A DNA stretch of 64,000 nt from the NCBI RefSeq assembly GCF_030408675.1, contig NZ_CP047200.1, positions 806,001 through 870,000 on the forward strand. The letters are read 5' to 3'. Below the pieces are notes generated by a model. The model was given only the letters and a program-made list of their open reading frames with translations. It ran no database searches and was not told the origin of the DNA. The translations under genes were made by a program, and so were the position numbers. Origin of the DNA: Corynebacterium durum. GTDB lineage: Bacteria > Actinomycetota > Actinomycetes > Mycobacteriales > Mycobacteriaceae. Position 1 is the first letter of the stretch; the number at the start of each line of letters is the position of its first letter. Positions 1 to 8,295 of this stretch are shown in pieces.

Positions 1-2
1 CG

Positions 3-1382
3 CGGGAGCAGGCCGAGCCGGTGAGCCAACACACCTACGCGCGGTTCCTGCAGCAGTGGCACGGTATTGCGGAGGTAGGGCAGCGCCCCGAACTGCAGGG
101 TGCCGACGGTGTGTTTGCTGTGGTGGAGCAGTTGGCGGGTGTGCGGCTGCCTGCCAGTGCGTGGGAATCCTGGATTTTTCCGACGCGGGTGGCGGGCTAC
201 CAGCCCACCATGCTGGACGAACTCACCACCAGCGGCGAGGTCAGCATCGTTGGTGCGGGCAAAGCCGGGGCGCGCGATCCCTGGATCATGCTGCTGCCCA
301 GCGACTATGCCGCCGAACTCGCGCCGATTGTGGACGTCACACTCACACCCACTCAGCAAGCGGTGGTGGATCTGCTGGCGCGCGGCGGCGGATTCTACTT
401 TCCCGAACTGCTCAGCGACGTTGGCGGCGGGCTCGTCGTGCCGGGTACGATGCAGGCCACCGAACTACAGGACACGCTGTGGGAACTCGTGGAGATGGGT
501 ATGGTCACCCCGGATGGCTTCGGGCCGATTCGTGCGCGCCTCGCCGCAGGTACGTCAGGAAAGTCCGCGCACCGCGCGAAACGACGCCCCGTGCGCGGCA
601 GACTTCGCCGGGGACGCACCAGTTTCGGCCCTGTGCGCAATAACCCTACGCCGCCCGACATGCTGGGGCGCTGGTCGCTGGCTGTCACTCCTGCCACCGA
701 CGCCACCCACCGCTCCATCGCCCACGGTGAGGCATGGCTGGAACGCTACGGCGTGGTCACTCGTGGCAGCGTGGTTGCCGAAGACACCATCGGTGGGTTC
801 GCCCTCGCCTACAAGGTTCTCGCCGGGTTTGAGGAATCTGGCAAAGCCACCCGCGGCTACCTTATCGACGCTCTGGGAGCCGCGCAGTTTTCCACGCCCG
901 CCGTGGTGGACCGCCTGCGCGGTATCGAACGCGCCTCTGCGCCATGTGGCGTGGTGGTTCTCGCCGCCGCTGACCCCGCCAATCCCTACGGTGCCAGCTT
1001 GCCGTGGCCCGATGATGGTGCTCGTCTTACTCGTGGTGCTGGGGCACTGGTTGTGCTTAACGACGCCCAGCCTATCGCCCACCTCACGCGCGGCGGACGC
1101 ACCCTCACTCTCCTTGGCGAGGACTGCGTGGGGCTTGTCGTGCACGCTTTGGGCGATGCGATTGCGCGGGGCATGACCAGCAGAATCACGGTGGAGAAAG
1201 TCAACGGCGACCCTGTTTTGGAGTCCGCCCTGCTTGCCGAATTCCGCGCCGCTGGAGCGCACATCACCCCACGCGGCGTGAGCATCGGGGGAGCCGGGAG
1301 TACTGGTTCGCGTGGCGGTGCTGGAGCCAGTGGCATTGGGGGTCGGTCGCTGGGTGAGGCATTGGCTGAGCTGGGGGATTAG
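3..1382 (+). CDS. lhr: Lhr-family ATP-dependent helicase, C-terminal part (5' end outside window)
   Basis: C-terminal part of a large superfamily 2 DNA helicase of the Lhr type, which unwinds DNA 3' to 5' and is tied to DNA repair in actinobacteria. The frame is open from the left edge of the window, so the gene starts upstream. The GTG at 21 is an internal valine: the preceding codons (REQAEP) continue the conserved pattern leading into SQHTYARFLQQWHG. Only the accessory C-terminal domains are present; the ATPase motifs are not in the window. A basic linker (about residues 180-205) and a Gly-rich tail (GGAGSTGSRGGAG) are visible. The DNA glycosylase gene nei2 follows, the same order as lhr-nei in M. 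tuberculosis, which supports both calls. Confidence 0.85.
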   Translation, partial: REQAEPVSQHTYARFLQQWHGIAEVGQRPELQGADGVFAVVEQLAGVRLPASAWESWIFPTRVAGYQPTMLDELTTSGEVSIVGAGKAGARDPWIMLLPSDYAAELAPIVDVTLTPTQQAVVDLLARGGGFYFPELLSDVGGGLVVPGTMQATELQDTLWELVEMGMVTPDGFGPIRARLAAGTSGKSAHRAKRRPVRGRLRRGRTSFGPVRNNPTPPDMLGRWSLAVTPATDATHRSIAHGEAWLERYGVVTRGSVVAEDTIGGFALAYKVLAGFEESGKATRGYLIDALGAAQFSTPAVVDRLRGIERASAPCGVVVLAAADPANPYGASLPWPDDGARLTRGAGALVVLNDAQPIAHLTRGGRTLTLLGEDCVGLVVHALGDAIARGMTSRITVEKVNGDPVLESALLAEFRAAGAHITPRGVSIGGAGSTGSRGGAGASGIGGRSLGEALAELGD

Positions 1383-1390
1383 GGGTGTGG

Positions 1391-1459
1391 CGTAGTGTTT
1401 GCTTATCAAACTGTCGTTTTTGGGGCTTGAACAGGACAGTTTGATAAGCAAACATTACG
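1391..1459. repeat. Long inverted repeat between lhr and nei2
   Basis: Arms at 1391-1415 and 1435-1459 are complementary at 24 of 25 positions, with a 19-nt loop. The arm core reads TGTTTGCTTATCAAACTGTC. The loop contains TTTTTGGGGCTTG, which resembles the loops of the palindromes at 4261-4514. It lies just after the lhr stop. It could fold into a strong hairpin acting as terminator or mRNA stabiliser, but no clean U-tract follows. Confidence 0.85.
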
Positions 1460-1501
1460 GGGAAATATTGAACCCCCATCCCCTATGGCACAATAGCCAC
1501 C

Positions 1502-2320
1502 ATGCCTGAAGGCGATTCGGTATTTCAGTTGGCGTCCAGGATGCAGTTCCTGGTGGGCCGGGAAGTGCTGCATACGGACCTGCGGGTAGCCTCGGTGGCT
1601 ACCACCACGTTCACAGGAGAGACCGTCGAGCGCATCTGGCCATACGGCAAGCATTTGTTTATGCAGCTGGGGGAGCAGGTTCTGCATACGCACCTGAAAA
1701 TGGAGGGCACGTGGTCGTTTCATCTCAAGGGTGATAGGTGGAAGAAGCCTGGCTATAAGGCTCGCGTGGTGTTGGCTGTGGATGGCACTCCGCACCCGCG
1801 TCCGATTGAGGCGGTCGGGTTTGAGCTGGGTTTTGTGCGCGTGTTTTCGCTGCGTGATTACCCAGATCGGATCGCTCATTTGGGGCCGGATGTGCTGGGG
1901 GAGAACTGGAATCCGGAGGAAGCGACAAAGCGGATTCTCGCCAGGACAGAGCGCCCGATTGGCACGGCGTTGTTGGATCAGCGGAATCTGGCGGGAGTGG
2001 GAAATGAGTATCGCGCGGAGGTGTGTTTCATTGCGGGCGTGCACCCTGCCACGCCGGTTGCTCACACGGATGTGCCAAAGATCGTGGACATCGTGCGTCG
2101 AGTCATGTGGGCGAACCGTAATTCACCTATTCGCGTGACCACGGGGGTGCGACGCGCCGGGGAGAACGGCTACGTGTTTGGCCGGAATAACAGACCGTGC
2201 CGTCGATGCGGGACGCTGATTGTAAAAGGCGAGTTGGGCGGCGTCGATAAGGGTGGTGACGAGGGGGAGTTGGAGCGCATCATCTGGTGGTGTCCGGCGT
2301 GCCAGCCCCGGGTTTTGTGA
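1502..2320 (+). CDS. nei2: Fpg/Nei-family DNA glycosylase (endonuclease VIII-like, Nei2)
   Basis: Bifunctional DNA glycosylase/AP lyase that removes oxidised bases in base-excision repair. The N-terminus MPEGD carries the catalytic Pro2 and Glu3 of the Fpg/Nei family (Pro becomes N-terminal after Met removal). The middle contains the helix-two-turn-helix region (LLDQRNLAGVGNEYRAEVCF). The C-terminus has the zinc finger, with cysteines in CRRCG and WWCPAC; about 20 residues, including a Gly/Asp-rich stretch, separate the two pairs. At 272 aa it has the usual family length. The start is fixed by the obligatory MPEG. It follows lhr by 119 bp, a pairing conserved in mycobacteria. Confidence 0.93.
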   Translation: MPEGDSVFQLASRMQFLVGREVLHTDLRVASVATTTFTGETVERIWPYGKHLFMQLGEQVLHTHLKMEGTWSFHLKGDRWKKPGYKARVVLAVDGTPHPRPIEAVGFELGFVRVFSLRDYPDRIAHLGPDVLGENWNPEEATKRILARTERPIGTALLDQRNLAGVGNEYRAEVCFIAGVHPATPVAHTDVPKIVDIVRRVMWANRNSPIRVTTGVRRAGENGYVFGRNNRPCRRCGTLIVKGELGGVDKGGDEGELERIIWWCPACQPRVL

Positions 2321-2326
2321 TGTAGC

Positions 2327-2332
2327 TACACT
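2327..2332 (+). promoter_or_regulatory. -10 element upstream of yccF
   Basis: TACACT ends 8 nt before the ATG at 2341, giving a predicted transcript start almost at the start codon. A GGAGG also lies in this gap, so a very short leader with a ribosome site is equally possible. Confidence 0.45.
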
Positions 2333-2340
2333 GGAGGGGT

Positions 2341-2715
2341 ATGCGAACGCTATTGAATATTATCTGGGTGATCACCGGCGGGATTTGGCTGTCGTTGGGG
2401 TATTTTTTCTTCGGGCTGCTGGCGTGCGTTCTGGTGGTGACCATTCCGGCAGGTGTGGCATCGTTCCGCATGGCTAATTACGCGCTGTGGCCGTTTGGGC
2501 GCACGGTGGTGGAGAAGCCGGGTGCGGGCGCGATGAGCGGCCTCAGTAACGTGATGTGGTTCTTTGTAGCGGGCTTGTGGCTGGCTGCGGGGCATATCGC
2601 TACGGCGGCGGCGCAGGCCGTCACCATCATTGGCATTCCGCTGGCCATTGCGAACCTGAAGATGATCCCGGTGACGTGCTTTCCGTTCGGCAAGGAGATT
2701 GTCAGCTCACGTTAG
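2341..2715 (+). CDS. YccF domain-containing inner-membrane protein
   Basis: Small membrane protein of 124 aa made of two YccF repeats. The first half (LLNIIWVITGGIWLSLGYFF ... IPAGVASFRMANYALWPFGR) and the second half (LSNVMWFFVAGLWLAAGHIA ... IPLAIANLKMIPVTCFPFGK) clearly repeat each other: two hydrophobic helices, then a short loop ending in PFG. The function of the family is unknown. It begins 20 bp after nei2 on the same strand and converges on hipA, whose stop is 23 bp beyond its own. Confidence 0.88.
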   Translation: MRTLLNIIWVITGGIWLSLGYFFFGLLACVLVVTIPAGVASFRMANYALWPFGRTVVEKPGAGAMSGLSNVMWFFVAGLWLAAGHIATAAAQAVTIIGIPLAIANLKMIPVTCFPFGKEIVSSR

Positions 2716-2738
2716 ACGGACTGCCTCCTGGACGCCAC

Positions 2739-3980
2739 CTAAAGCCGTCCGGGTAGCGTGTCGAATAGCTGGGCCACGGGGTTGAAGATGCGTGCGGGTG
2801 CCTTGTGGTCCTGGATTTCCTGGAGGATGAGCTCGGGAGCGCCTTTCCAGATGGTGGTTACTTCTTCCAGCACCCAGTCAGCCTCAAGCCCGGCGTCGGT
2901 GGCAAACTGCTTCCAGTCGCTCATGGTGACGGTGCGGAAGTTAAAATTCGTGCCAATAGACAGTGCAAGTTCTTGACTGTAGCTGGGGTACGGTGCCACG
3001 GAAATGAGGTCGTATGCGGGGGCTAGCCGAACCTCGCCGCCCGGTTTGATCAGCAGCGAATGGTTCTTTCCGTGCGCGTCACCGTTGCCGATCGCCACGT
3101 TGAACGCTGCCTGCCGCACCAGCGCCTGCACATCCTCCTCGGCGTTGCTGGAATGCTCACGCAGGAACCGCACATAGTCGCTTAACGACGGCCCGCCCGC
3201 CTTCTGGTATTTCTTCTCAGGGCTCAGACCCCATGCCTGAATGATGTCTTCTTGATGGATACGGAGAGTTCCTTCCGGCAGCATGGTGCGGTCAAATCGT
3301 GCCGTCACGTACGCGCGCTCACTGCCGACGCCCACCAACCCGGCCGTCGCCGTATTGATTCCGATGGTGCGTGCCGCCGTCATGATCGCAGCTTCAAGGC
3401 GATCAATGTCCCGAAACTGCATCGATGCAGGTTTAAAAATATGAGTAGACGGGGTGGTCCCATCAGGCAAGAACCATTGCTTGTCGTGGTAGGCCAGCGC
3501 AATCTTCTCGTGCGCCCCCGAGAGGGTAGCGCGGGGAATCACACGATGTGAGGGGAGTGCACCGCCGAATTCCCGCACCGATGCAATGAGGGTTTCCACG
3601 TCGCGGTCGCTGAGCGGATGGGAAAAATCATCAAAACCAGGGATGTTACCTGTGCGAACAAATTGTGCTGCGCCGGCAATGTCCTCGCCCATATGGCCAA
3701 GAACCTCAAAAGCATCATTGGCGTTGACAATGTTATAGCGCCGACCCCAATCAGACAGGAGCTTCTTATTCTCCGGTAGCAAACCCTGTAAAATGTATTC
3801 TATATTTGTGGTGGTATGCGGATCTGCTTGCAAAGGCAAACTTAAAGAAAAAGGATAAGCATCTGGGTTGGCAAGCCATTCATCTGAATATTGAAGTAGG
3901 CATTCGCCATTAGCGTCGCGAGAGACGTAAGCAGCAAACTGTCCAGAAAGGTACAAGTCAAGGCTCTTTACTTTACCCAC
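2739..3980 (-). CDS. hipA: HipA-family serine/threonine kinase toxin
   Basis: Type II toxin of the HipA kinase family; E. coli HipA phosphorylates glutamyl-tRNA synthetase and causes growth arrest. The N-terminal HipA domain (about residues 5-105) contains YLSGQFAAYV and the PFSLSLPL motif. The kinase domain follows: SGAHEKIALAYH for nucleotide binding, NGDAHGKNHSLL with the catalytic Asp, and LAPAYDLISVAPY with the metal-binding Asp. All three catalytic motifs look intact, and 413 aa is near the family norm of about 440. The start is GTG with GGGAG 8 nt upstream; its first codons overlap the stop of a short upstream frame. No hipB antitoxin gene is visible on either side, which is unusual for this family. 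Confidence 0.9.
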   Translation of the reverse strand: MGKVKSLDLYLSGQFAAYVSRDANGECLLQYSDEWLANPDAYPFSLSLPLQADPHTTTNIEYILQGLLPENKKLLSDWGRRYNIVNANDAFEVLGHMGEDIAGAAQFVRTGNIPGFDDFSHPLSDRDVETLIASVREFGGALPSHRVIPRATLSGAHEKIALAYHDKQWFLPDGTTPSTHIFKPASMQFRDIDRLEAAIMTAARTIGINTATAGLVGVGSERAYVTARFDRTMLPEGTLRIHQEDIIQAWGLSPEKKYQKAGGPSLSDYVRFLREHSSNAEEDVQALVRQAAFNVAIGNGDAHGKNHSLLIKPGGEVRLAPAYDLISVAPYPSYSQELALSIGTNFNFRTVTMSDWKQFATDAGLEADWVLEEVTTIWKGAPELILQEIQDHKAPARIFNPVAQLFDTLPGRL

Positions 3981-4260
3981 TGTCTGCTCCCTCGCTTTGA
4001 TTGCCCTGCGTTACGCGCATGTTGTTTTTCCCAACCGTTTTTCCGACCATGGACAGTTTACACAACGAACATGTCCCCCAAACCGCGCGGCCGCGTGCCG
4101 ACTGTAGCTATATTGCTATATAAATTTCTTTGTTAGCCTGAACTGCCGAAATGCTGCATTCTGAAAAGGTAGCAGACTCGCGTAAAAATGGGGTGCTGGA
4201 TTGATCTACCCCCGAGATGGAAAGTGTTGTGGCTTGGGGCGCTGGGTGGTGTGTGAAATG

Positions 4261-4310
4261 TGTATACCGTTAGGTCCGAAAATGCGTTTTTTGTTGCCTG
4301 GACGTATACA
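4261..4310. repeat. Intergenic palindrome A
   Basis: Arms TGTATAC (4261-4267) and GTATACA (4304-4310) flank a loop containing CGAAAA, then TTTTGTTGCCTGG. The loop core is nearly the same as in palindrome B although the arms differ, suggesting one family. Confidence 0.65.
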
Positions 4311-4350
4311 TACTTAGATGCAAACGGTGTAAAAATGCTAAGCCCCGCAC

Positions 4351-4409
4351 AGTGTGCTTATGCTCAAGCACGAAAACACCCCCTTTTGTGGCCTGGGGAT
4401 AAGCACACT
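4351..4409. repeat. Intergenic palindrome B
   Basis: Perfect 11-bp arms, AGTGTGCTTAT (4351-4361) and ATAAGCACACT (4399-4409), around a 37-nt loop. The loop carries CGAAAA-N7-TTTTGTGGCCTGG, matching the loop of palindrome A. Confidence 0.75.
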
Positions 4410-4422
4410 TTTCATGCTTGCC

Positions 4423-4514
4423 ATGATCTATCAAACTGCACGTTCGACCAGTGAAAAGCGGGAGTTTGGTAGATCATTGGCAGCCACCCCTGCGCCATGA
4501 TCTACCAAACTCCC
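4423..4514. repeat. Three alternating copies of a 15-mer downstream of pgi
   Basis: ATGATCTATCAAACT (4423-4437) is followed by an inverted, near-identical copy (4463-4477), and then by a third copy at 4497-4511. The middle and last copies pair perfectly over 18 bp (4460-4477 with 4497-4514). TATCAAACTG is shared with the inverted repeat at 1391-1459. It lies just after the pgi stop on the minus strand, so it may serve as a 3'-end hairpin. Confidence 0.8.
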
Positions 4515-4536
4515 AGAAACCCCAAAAGAACCAAAC

Positions 4537-6177
4537 CTACCGGTTGGCGCGGTACCACTCGATCAAAGAATCGGTGGACGGATCACCTGATTCAGGCGCT
4601 GCTGCGCCAGTCACGGCGGGGAGCAGGTCGTTGGCTTGCTTTTTACCGAGTTCCACGCCCCACTGGTCGAAGGAGTTGATGTCCCACACCACGCCTTGCA
4701 CGAAGGTAATGTGCTCGTAGAGCGCGATGAGTGCGCCCAGCACAAACGGGGTGAGTTCTTGTGCGAGGATGGTGGTGGAGGGGCGGTTGCCGGGCATGAC
4801 TTTGTGGTTGATCAGGTCCACAGGCACGCCTTCGCCGGAGATTTCTACCGCGTTTTTGCCAAAGGCGAGGACTTTGGTTTGTGCGAAGAAGTTGCTCATG
4901 AGCAGGTCGTGCATGCTGCCTGTGCCGTCGGCGGTTGCCAGATCGGTTTTAGGCCGGGCAAACCCGATGAAGTCGGCTGGGATGAGCCTGGTTCCTTGGT
5001 GCATGAGCTGGAAGAAGGCGTGTTGCCCGTTGGTCCCCGGTTCGCCCCAGTAGATTTCGCCAGTGTCGCAAGTGACGGCGGTTCCGTCGTGGCGGACGGA
5101 TTTGCCGTTGGATTCCATGGTGAGTTGCTGCAGATAGGCGGGGAAGCGTGCGAGGTCCTGGGAATAAGGCAGCACAGCGTGGGTTTGTGCGTCGAAGAAG
5201 TCGGTGTACCAGATTCCCAGCAGACCCATGAGTGCGGGCACGTTTTTTTCAAGCGGGGTGGTGCGGAAGTGCTCGTCCATGGCGTGGAAGCCGTCGAGGA
5301 AGCGCATAAAGTCCAGGGGGCCGATCACAGCCATGAGCGAGAGCCCGATAGCCGAATCGACGGAGTAGCGGCCGCCCACCCAGTTCCAAAAGCCGAACAT
5401 GTTGTTGGTGTCTATGCCAAATTCGGCGACTTTCTCGGCGTTGGTGGAGACGGCGACGAAGTGCTTGGCCACGGCGGCCTGGTCGCCATCGAAGGCATCA
5501 AGAAGCCAGCGCCGTGCAGCAGTGGCATTGGCCAGGGTTTCCTGGGTGGTGAAGGTCTTGGATGCCACCACAAACAACGTGGAGCCAGGGTCTAGGCCGT
5601 CAAGTTTGCTCACCAAGTCTGCTGGGTCAACGTTGGAAACAAAGCGGGCGGTAATTCCAGCGGTGGCGTATTCCCGCAGGGCAAGCGTCGCCATCGCGGG
5701 GCCGAGATCGGAGCCGCCGATACCAATGTTGACGATTGTTTTGATGGTGTGCCCGGTGTGTCCCAGCCAGTCGCCGGAGCGCAGGGCATGAGCAAAATCA
5801 CGCATCCGCCCAAGCACGTCGTGCACGTCAGCAGCGACGTCTTGGCTGTCCACTACTAGGTCTTCCTCCACGGGTAGCCGCAGCGCGGTGTGTAGTACGG
5901 CACGATCCTCGGTGTTGTTGAGGTGGGCGCCGGTGAACATGGCTTCCGTTTTTTCTTTGAGCCCAGCGGCGTTGGCAAGGTCAATGAGCAGCGCCAGGGT
6001 TTCATCGTTCACGCGGTTTTTAGAGAGGTCAACATGCAAACCCGCAGCGTTGAAGGTGAGTGTGGAGGCGCGGGAGGGGTCGGCGTCGAAAAGCTCGCGC
6101 AGTGTTACTTCCCGTAGCGAATTGTGGTGGTTTTCCAACGCTTTCCACTGGGTAGTGGAGGTGATGTCGGATGCCAT
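4537..6177 (-). CDS. pgi: Glucose-6-phosphate isomerase
   Basis: Cytoplasmic glycolytic enzyme interconverting glucose 6-phosphate and fructose 6-phosphate. The 546-aa protein shows the family signatures: [31 protein letters not shown] (phosphate-binding SKTFTT), [19 protein letters not shown], and the C-terminal [25 protein letters not shown]... region split between conserved GVVWDIN and [10 protein letters not shown]. These cover the active-site Glu, His and Lys regions. The length is typical of bacterial Pgi. The start is supported by AAGGAGA 6 nt upstream. It stands alone on the minus strand, with repeats beyond its 3' end. Confidence 0.97.
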   Translation of the reverse strand: MASDITSTTQWKALENHHNSLREVTLRELFDADPSRASTLTFNAAGLHVDLSKNRVNDETLALLIDLANAAGLKEKTEAMFTGAHLNNTEDRAVLHTALRLPVEEDLVVDSQDVAADVHDVLGRMRDFAHALRSGDWLGHTGHTIKTIVNIGIGGSDLGPAMATLALREYATAGITARFVSNVDPADLVSKLDGLDPGSTLFVVASKTFTTQETLANATAARRWLLDAFDGDQAAVAKHFVAVSTNAEKVAEFGIDTNNMFGFWNWVGGRYSVDSAIGLSLMAVIGPLDFMRFLDGFHAMDEHFRTTPLEKNVPALMGLLGIWYTDFFDAQTHAVLPYSQDLARFPAYLQQLTMESNGKSVRHDGTAVTCDTGEIYWGEPGTNGQHAFFQLMHQGTRLIPADFIGFARPKTDLATADGTGSMHDLLMSNFFAQTKVLAFGKNAVEISGEGVPVDLINHKVMPGNRPSTTILAQELTPFVLGALIALYEHITFVQGVVWDINSFDQWGVELGKKQANDLLPAVTGAAAPESGDPSTDSLIEWYRANR

Positions 6178-6336
6178 GTTTTCTCCTTAAGAAACTATCT
6201 ATGAAATGGGTATTAACCTCTTCCACGTTAGTCAATCTCACACACGCGCGCCTGGGGAGTACGTCACTTAATTTGATACCTAAGACATACAGCAGACACA
6301 CACCGACCCCATAATCACAATAGTTAGTTTTGCTGG

Positions 6337-6342
6337 CATAGT
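6337..6342 (+). promoter_or_regulatory. Possible -10 of the aldehyde dehydrogenase gene
   Basis: CATAGT lies 7 nt before the ATG at 6350, the same spacing as other likely leaderless genes in this window. No ribosome binding site is visible, which favours the ATG at 6350 over the GTG at 6341. Confidence 0.35.
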
Positions 6343-6349
6343 GGTAGCC

Positions 6350-7921
6350 ATGACAGAGCTAAACACCCAAGAACAAACCCAAGCGCACAACACCCAAGAA
6401 CACACAACCCATTCGCACGGTATGCATGCCGCGCCCTCGCAGACTGCGGGTGTGCAGAGTGTGCAGGAGCGCATCGATTATTTGATGAGCTACACCCCAA
6501 CGGGGCTCTTTATGAACGGCGACTACACCGACGCCTCTGATGGCGGCACGTTTGCGGTGTATAACCCGTCAACGGGCGCGGAGTTAGCCCAGGTAGCGTC
6601 GGCCACGGCGGAGGATGCGCGCCGGGCGTTAGACATGGCCGTCGATAAGCAGGCAGAGTGGGCGGCTATGTCCACGCGGGAGCGTTCGGAGATTCTATAC
6701 CGTACGTACGAGCTATTGCTGGATGTTACGTCGGAGTTGTCGCTGCTTCAGAGTTTAGAGTTGGGTCGCGCTTTGCCGGATTGCCAGGCTGAGGTGGCGT
6801 ACGCTGCCGAGTTTTTCCGTTGGTTTGCGGAGGAGGCGGTGCGGGTTCGCGGTGATTTCCGCCCCAGCCCCACCGATAATGCGCGCTTCCTAGTGACTCA
6901 GCAGCCGGTGGGTCCGGTGCTTGCAGTGACGCCGTGGAATTTCCCGCTGGCGATGGGCGCTCGCAAGCTTGCCCCAGCGTTGGCGGCGGGCTGCACGGCG
7001 ATTGTGAAACCGGCATCGAAAACCCCGCTGACCATGTTGTATCTTGCGGTGGTTCTCCGGGAGTCGGGCCTGCCGGACGGAGTGCTCAGCGTGCTGCCCA
7101 CGGCCAATGCTTCAGTGATTTCGGATCTGCTGGATGATCCACGCCTGCGCAAGCTCACCTTCACCGGCTCGACGGGGGTGGGGCAGCAGCTCGCTGCGAA
7201 GGCCGCCCAGCACACCACGCGCGTCAGCCTGGAGCTCGGCGGTAACGCGCCGTACATTGTGCTTGACGACGCCGCGGTGGACCTCGCCGCACGCGAGGTT
7301 GCGGTGGCGAAGATGCGCGGCGCGGGACAGGTGTGTATCGCGGCGAACCGCTTCCTGGTGCACGAGTCCCTGGTGGATGAGTTCGTGCCCGCTGTGGTGG
7401 AGCAGATGAAGAGCTTCACCATGGGGCCGGGTTACGAGGACGGCGTAACGTTGGGTGCACTGTCCGGGCCGGATCAGGTGGATTCGGTGGCGGAACTCGT
7501 CGACGATGCGATTGTCGCAGGCGCGACCCTATGCCTGGGCGGGATTCGTGAGGAAGGGGAGGGGTCGTTTTACCCCGCCACAGTGCTCACGGAGGTTCCA
7601 GCTGAGTCCAGGATTGCCAAGGAGGAGATTTTCGGCCCAGTAGTGGCGATTCAGACCTTTAGCACCGATGCGGAGGCGATTCGCCTGGCTAACGACACTC
7701 ACTTTGGCCTGGCGGCCTACGTGTTCAGTGAATCCTTGGAGCGCGCGCTGAACGTGGCGGAGTCTCTGGAGGTGGGCATGGTGTCCATCAACAAGGGGGC
7801 GCTGTCCGATCCGGCAGCCCCGTTTGGCGGTGTGAAGGAGTCGGGTGTCGGCCGCGAGGGCGGTTTCGAGGGGATTCGCGAATTCCTGGAAACCAAGCTG
7901 ATTTCCATTCCGCCCCGCTAG
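6350..7921 (+). CDS. NAD(P)-dependent aldehyde dehydrogenase, succinate-semialdehyde type
   Basis: Aldehyde dehydrogenase superfamily enzyme, most like succinate-semialdehyde dehydrogenases, which oxidise succinate semialdehyde to succinate. Catalytic features: TPWNFPLAMGARKLAPAL with the oxyanion-hole Asn, IVKPASKTPL with the cofactor-binding Lys, TGSTGVGQQLAAKA, SLELGGNAPYIV with the general-base Glu, and GAGQVCIAANRFLVH with the nucleophilic Cys. EEIFGPV and PFGGVKESGVGREGG near the C-terminus are also typical. The first 35 residues are a Gln/His/Thr-rich extension (TQEQTQAHNTQEHTTHSHG) not usual for the family, and the substrate is inferred only from overall similarity. It is a single gene, with chorismate mutase converging on it. 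Confidence 0.85.
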   Translation: MTELNTQEQTQAHNTQEHTTHSHGMHAAPSQTAGVQSVQERIDYLMSYTPTGLFMNGDYTDASDGGTFAVYNPSTGAELAQVASATAEDARRALDMAVDKQAEWAAMSTRERSEILYRTYELLLDVTSELSLLQSLELGRALPDCQAEVAYAAEFFRWFAEEAVRVRGDFRPSPTDNARFLVTQQPVGPVLAVTPWNFPLAMGARKLAPALAAGCTAIVKPASKTPLTMLYLAVVLRESGLPDGVLSVLPTANASVISDLLDDPRLRKLTFTGSTGVGQQLAAKAAQHTTRVSLELGGNAPYIVLDDAAVDLAAREVAVAKMRGAGQVCIAANRFLVHESLVDEFVPAVVEQMKSFTMGPGYEDGVTLGALSGPDQVDSVAELVDDAIVAGATLCLGGIREEGEGSFYPATVLTEVPAESRIAKEEIFGPVVAIQTFSTDAEAIRLANDTHFGLAAYVFSESLERALNVAESLEVGMVSINKGALSDPAAPFGGVKESGVGREGGFEGIREFLETKLISIPPR

Positions 7922-7947
7922 CCCAAGCTGCGCGACCCCAAGCCCAG

Positions 7948-8244
7948 CTAGCCTAAGCGTCCGCGTCCTAAACGCAGGAGAATGTTTGCCAGGGCGGGGC
8001 CTTCTTCGCCGAGTTCTTCGCGGAACTGGTTGATAATGGCTAGCTCTCGCGTGTAGACCAGCCGGGTGCCGCCTGAGCCCATGCGTGTCTTTCCGATGGC
8101 TTTGGAGATGTCGCTGCGGCGTTTCACAGCATCCAAGATTTCGCGGTCCAGCCGGTTGATTTCTTCCCGGTACCGCTGGATTTCCGCATCAGACAGGGGG
8201 TCATCGGTGCCGGACGGCATGCGGATCTCAAAGTTTTCGGGCAT
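7948..8244 (-). CDS. Chorismate mutase, AroQ type
   Basis: Small all-helical chorismate mutase of 98 aa, converting chorismate to prephenate for phenylalanine and tyrosine synthesis. The AroQ pattern is clear: EINRLDREILDAVKRRSDIS (start helix with the active-site Arg region), then IGKTRMGSGGTRLVYTREL and the terminal helix ALANILLRLGRGRLG. There is no signal peptide, so it is the cytoplasmic form. In actinobacteria such stand-alone mutases work in complex with DAHP synthase. It is divergent from pcrA, with only about 50 bp between the two starts. Confidence 0.9.
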   Translation of the reverse strand: MPENFEIRMPSGTDDPLSDAEIQRYREEINRLDREILDAVKRRSDISKAIGKTRMGSGGTRLVYTRELAIINQFREELGEEGPALANILLRLGRGRLG

Positions 8245-8295
8245 GGTCCATATTCTGCCATGATGTCTGACGCACCCTGTAGGTTAGTAATCACT

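Larger units (their letters stand above)
3981..4536. other. Gene-poor interval between hipA and pgi
   Basis: About 556 bases with no convincing protein gene. On the minus strand just upstream of hipA there is an open stretch of about 48 codons whose longest ATG peptide has 25 codons; its TAA overlaps the hipA start, so the two could be translationally coupled. It shows no helix-turn-helix resembling HipB. An A+T-rich near-palindrome (TAGCTATATTGCTATATA, 4105-4122) may be the hipA promoter or operator. The rest is occupied by the palindromes listed separately. Confidence 0.6.

Noticed and set aside
100..1176. 358-codon frame in lhr
   Set aside because: Arg/Pro/Ser-rich out-of-frame translation of the helicase gene.
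4260..4460. Small plus-strand frames of 60-90 codons between hipA and pgi
   Set aside because: They run through the palindromic repeats, have no ribosome site and no recognisable domain.
4636..5595. 319-codon plus-strand frame over pgi
   Set aside because: Antisense shadow of a certain gene, with no domain.
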